Shown here: positions 63,019 to 64,000 of the stretch, piece by piece
Numbering within the stretch: position 1 is the first letter of the stretch
Layout of the letters: every line of letters starts with the position of its first letter
Assembly (NCBI GenBank): GCA_029449245.1
Contig: JANATF010000002.1
Location: 992,001 to 1,056,000 of the forward strand
Direction of reading: 5' to 3'
From: Mortierella alpina
Taxonomy: Eukaryota; Mortierellomycota; Mortierellomycetes; Mortierellales; Mortierellaceae
Length of the DNA stretch: 64,000 nucleotides
Made by a program: the position numbers and the translations under genes
Notes under the pieces: generated by a model
Databases searched by the model: none
Seen by the model: only the letters and a program-made list of their open reading frames with translations
What the model was told of the DNA's origin: nothing

Positions 63019-63127
63019 AGGCGAGGAAGCCTCATCCTCAGAGATATCAGATTCCGAGCTTCGGTGTTCCGAAGCGGAGCTTGGGATCGATCCAGAAGTA
63101 GTTGCCTCACTACTCCAAGGCTGATAT

Positions 63128-64000
63128 GCAACACCAGATACGTTCCTGCAATAGAACAGACGCCTGAGTTCCTAGCGGACAAGGCATTCTTTCTTAAAGG
63201 ATTTGAAGAAGCCATGGAACGCAACGCTGCAATCGATCTCAAAAGCCACTGCGAGCTAGAGACACTGAAAGGAGTTGAAATTGCCACCTGACTGTGTAAT
63301 CAATGTCAAATCTAAGTCGTTCCATGCACATTCGCAAGGTGCAGAGGTAGCACGTCAGAACGAGCAATGGTGGGACGATGGTGTCATTGTTCTAACGCCG
63401 AAAAGCAATCCATATTCACTGACCTTAGCAGTCAGGAGAGATAAGGATGGCAAAGTGTTGAAATACAGAGTGGGTGTAGACCCGAGAGTGCTGAATAAAC
63501 AGTTATTAAAATCAGACACGTTCCCGTTTTCAGACATCCTCAAAAAGGCTGCTGGACATCCTCAAAAAGGCTGCTGGGCATAAATATTTTTCAACCTTTG
63601 ATCTGACACAAGCTTACCATAGGTTGCCGCTTTTCAGAGAAAGTCAGTCGTATGGGCCGTAGTCGTATACTGCGTTCACCTATTAGGAAAACAATATATG
63701 TTTGCCAGAGATTCATTTGGTTTGAAACCAATGACGAGCATCTTCCAAAGAGGCAAGTCGTACCTCCTAGGTGATCTCCAGTTCGCTTGCATCTACGTTG
63801 ACGACACGCTCCAATTTTCTCATACGAAAGAGGAGCATATGCAGCAAGCAAAAATGATTGTGGACAGGTTCACAAAAGCGAAGCTCATCCTCAATCGTCA
63901 GAAATGTTTTCCCTTTCTTATGTTACTAGGTTTCCTTGTAAACAAGGAAGGAAGGAAGGAAGGAAGGAGAATTAATCCTGAGCAGGTAGCCAACATTTCA
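63128..64000 (+). pseudogene. G: decayed A-like pol (protease-RT region), runs off window
   Basis: Plus-strand homologue of A pol starting near the TPEFLADKA motif and continuing through linker and reverse transcriptase. Lesions versus A2 include: a frameshift after residues LETLKG (63265-63290); a missing stretch at 63403-63412; a 21-bp tandem duplication (63537-63579); an insertion near 63650; and a GGAA microsatellite expansion (63945-63968). Substitutions are frequent. Non-functional and much older than A1-A3. Homology upstream of about 63128 is lost. Confidence 0.88.
63945..63968. repeat. GGAA microsatellite inside G pol
   Basis: Six or so GGAA/AAGG repeats where A1 and A2 have two or three. 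A local slippage expansion in decaying sequence. Confidence 0.85.

Overview
The window is a transposon graveyard from a eukaryotic, almost certainly fungal, genome. The support is: several Ty3/gypsy LTR retrotransposons, most with a C-terminal chromodomain (fungal chromovirus type); a hAT transposase gene with five short introns of about 90-120 nt, at least one with a TACTAAT branch site; and no bacterial gene organisation. I cannot place the phylum from this sequence (Basidiomycota and Mucoromycota both fit). I see no host single-copy gene, rRNA, tRNA or CRISPR. Repeat copies are nearly identical and carry no strand-biased C-to-T decay, so repeat-induced point mutation does not seem active.

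Layout. (1) 1-271: an LTR-like fragment. (2) 272-8135: a satellite of about 22 head-to-tail units of 349, 352, 357 or 360 bp. (3) 8136-9229: 5' fragment of an A-family retrotransposon (A3). (4) 9230-60653: one hAT DNA transposon of about 6.2 kb, inflated to 51 kb by nested insertions. It holds B1 (9905-49546, minus) and E (52967-58529, minus). B1 holds D1 (10668-16817, plus), A1 (21008-42132, plus) and A2 (42273-49274, minus). A1 holds B2 (27690-41812, minus), and B2 holds C (32126-40894, minus). The nest is therefore five deep: hAT > B1 > A1 > B2 > C. Every retrotransposon insertion except A3 has a matching 4-5 bp target-site duplication (TSD): CGGAC, CAGAG, CCGTT, ATCAC, CTGG, ATGGC and GCTCA. 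(5) 60656-64000: older debris: a small LTR element F with PBS, a decayed minus-strand D-family gag (D2), a gag-like fragment, and a decayed plus-strand A-like pol (G).

Subtracting the insertions restores B1 and B2 to the same length (5,350 bp each), with gag of 1,038 nt and a pol frame of 3,795 nt in both. This strongly supports the nesting. D1, A2, C and E look structurally intact. A1 has a 1-nt frameshift. B1 has a Lys in place of the catalytic integrase Glu. The hAT transposase is open across six exons apart from the E insertion. B1, B2 and E share a canonical -1 frameshift heptamer GGGAAAC between gag and pol and a shared 12-nt PBS. Relative order: satellite, then A3; hAT, then B1 and E; then D1, A1 and A2 into B1; then B2; then C.
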